A stretch of DNA of 43,816 nt from Onstottus_A sp036505875 (GTDB lineage Bacteria; Acidobacteriota; Blastocatellia; UBA7656). The DNA is taken from NCBI GenBank assembly GCA_036505875.1, contig DASXSR010000199.1, positions 1-43,816 of the forward strand, in the 5' to 3' direction. Of this stretch, positions 43,072 through 43,816 are shown one piece after another. Both the position numbers and the translations under genes were made by a program. Within the stretch, counting starts at the first letter, position 1. Each line of letters begins with the position of its first letter. The notes beneath the pieces were generated by a model. The model was not told the origin of the DNA. It saw only the letters and a program-made list of their open reading frames with translations, and did not search any database.

Positions 43072-43816
43072 ATGAGTGGAAGAAAGCAAGAAAAGCTGGC
43101 TGATTGGACAGTGTTAATCTACCTCGCTGGCAACAACAATCTGACTGACGAATGCGTTTACTCGCTGACCGAACTGCGGAAGGCCAGCAGGAAAAGGAAT
43201 GCTCGGATAAATGTGTTCGCGCAGTTCGATCCCAGGGACATTCATCTCCCGACGATCCGCCTCAACATTCCCGCGAAGGATTCAAGGACGGGAAGGCTCG
43301 GCGATGACATCGTCGATCACATGCGCGGTAGGAATGGCACCGTGCCGGGATTCTCTGAGAAGAGTCGGCTTCTGCGCAAGCTCGGCAAAATGATCGTCGA
43401 AACAGGCCTGGAAGCTCGAGGCAATGGAAGTAATGAGGTTCTCCTTCCCAAACCCCCAACCCCGGCCGACCGCCAAACCGACTCTGGAGATCCTTTGACG
43501 CTGCTCGACTTCCTGAGCCTCGGCATCGAGACGTACCCGGCTAAACACTTCATGGTCATTCTCTGTGGGCACGGCGCGGGAACCGAAGACGGTTTCCTGT
43601 TGAAAAACAGCAGTTCTGGCCACTCCTTGACTATTCCACAGTTGGGAGCCGTTTTTCGTCAGCTACAAAGTTCCCAAAAACAGGCCAAGAGCCCGATCAT
43701 CGATATCCTCGGAATGGATGTCTGCTGTATGAGCATGGCCGAGATAGCCTATGAGCTAAAGGATTCGGTGAAGGTCATTGTCGGCTCGGAGAGCTATAGT
43801 CCATCGGCGGGTTGGC
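43072..43816 (+). CDS. clostripain-family (C11) cysteine peptidase, partial at the right edge
   Basis: The frame begins with ATG at 43072 (GAGGAG eleven bases upstream) and is still open at the window edge after 248 residues. The first part, DWTVLIYLAGNNNLTDECV, matches the C11 start. The catalytic histidine is in LCGHGAGTEDGFLL (about residue 168), and the cysteine is in LGMDVCCMSMAEIAYEL (about residue 225). These form the caspase-like His-Cys dyad. No signal peptide is seen, so the enzyme would be cytoplasmic, unlike secreted clostripain. An insertion (about 88-150) separates the first strand from the histidine. Substrate preference cannot be judged. Confidence 0.85.
   Translation, partial: MSGRKQEKLADWTVLIYLAGNNNLTDECVYSLTELRKASRKRNARINVFAQFDPRDIHLPTIRLNIPAKDSRTGRLGDDIVDHMRGRNGTVPGFSEKSRLLRKLGKMIVETGLEARGNGSNEVLLPKPPTPADRQTDSGDPLTLLDFLSLGIETYPAKHFMVILCGHGAGTEDGFLLKNSSSGHSLTIPQLGAVFRQLQSSQKQAKSPIIDILGMDVCCMSMAEIAYELKDSVKVIVGSESYSPSAGW

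Noticed and set aside
1..43816. CRISPR arrays, rRNA or tRNA genes, prophage genes
   Set aside because: I looked for regular repeat-spacer units, conserved RNA segments and phage structural genes and saw none.

Overview
The window looks like a chromosomal segment of a Gram-negative, rod-forming bacterium, most likely an acidobacterium (Acidobacteriota, perhaps Blastocatellia). That placement is an inference from gene content, not from a marker phylogeny. It rests on the futalosine menaquinone gene mqnC, a TonB-ExbB-ExbD-ExbD cluster followed by a TPR lipoprotein, tgt-yajC-secD-secF, many exported proteins of unknown function, an M1 peptidase with a carboxypeptidase-regulatory-like N-terminus, and short intergenic repeat families built from near-palindromes.

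Layout. 1-1860: the C-terminal end of an unknown gene, then an IS110/IS1111-type insertion sequence (about 310-1816). It has a DEDD/serine recombinase on the minus strand and a strongly folding non-coding end that is a candidate bridge (seek) RNA. The element ends about 55 bases before serS. 1871-5807: serS and two exported proteins. 5847-8921: a very large soluble chemoreceptor-like protein fused to a family 5 solute-binding domain. 9026-11601: a URO-D family protein whose 3' end overlaps that of the primary sigma factor. 11848-15741: an alpha-amylase family protein, a phosphofructokinase with pyrophosphate-type active-site residues, and a lone MreB. 15769-20842: an exported protein, mqnC, a DUF3828-like protein, an aromatic amino acid decarboxylase and a Phd/RelE-type toxin-antitoxin pair. 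20863-27103: a CoA-transferase/racemase, then tgt-yajC-secD-secF. 27329-30858: tonB-exbB-exbD-exbD-TPR lipoprotein, closed by a clear intrinsic terminator. 31024-37395: rel/spoT, ridA, rpmB, a SurA-like lipoprotein, hfq, tmk and an RDD protein. 37539-41981: an M1-like peptidase converging with a lactate permease. 42351-43816: an ECF-like sigma factor followed by a clostripain-type (C11) cysteine peptidase that runs off the window.

How genes work together. YajC, SecD and SecF are accessory parts of the Sec translocon, and tgt is their usual neighbour. TonB, ExbB and two ExbD proteins form an energy-transducing complex for outer-membrane transport, probably co-transcribed with the TPR lipoprotein. 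Rel and Hfq are global regulators of stringent response and small-RNA action. Most other genes are single units.

Most worth a second look: the structured RNA in the insertion sequence, the soluble chemoreceptor-binding-protein fusion, a repeat-containing insertion in SecF, the sigma factor-C11 peptidase pair, a possible secreted kinase-like protein, and the near-palindromic repeats between genes, one of which lies inside the lactate permease reading frame.
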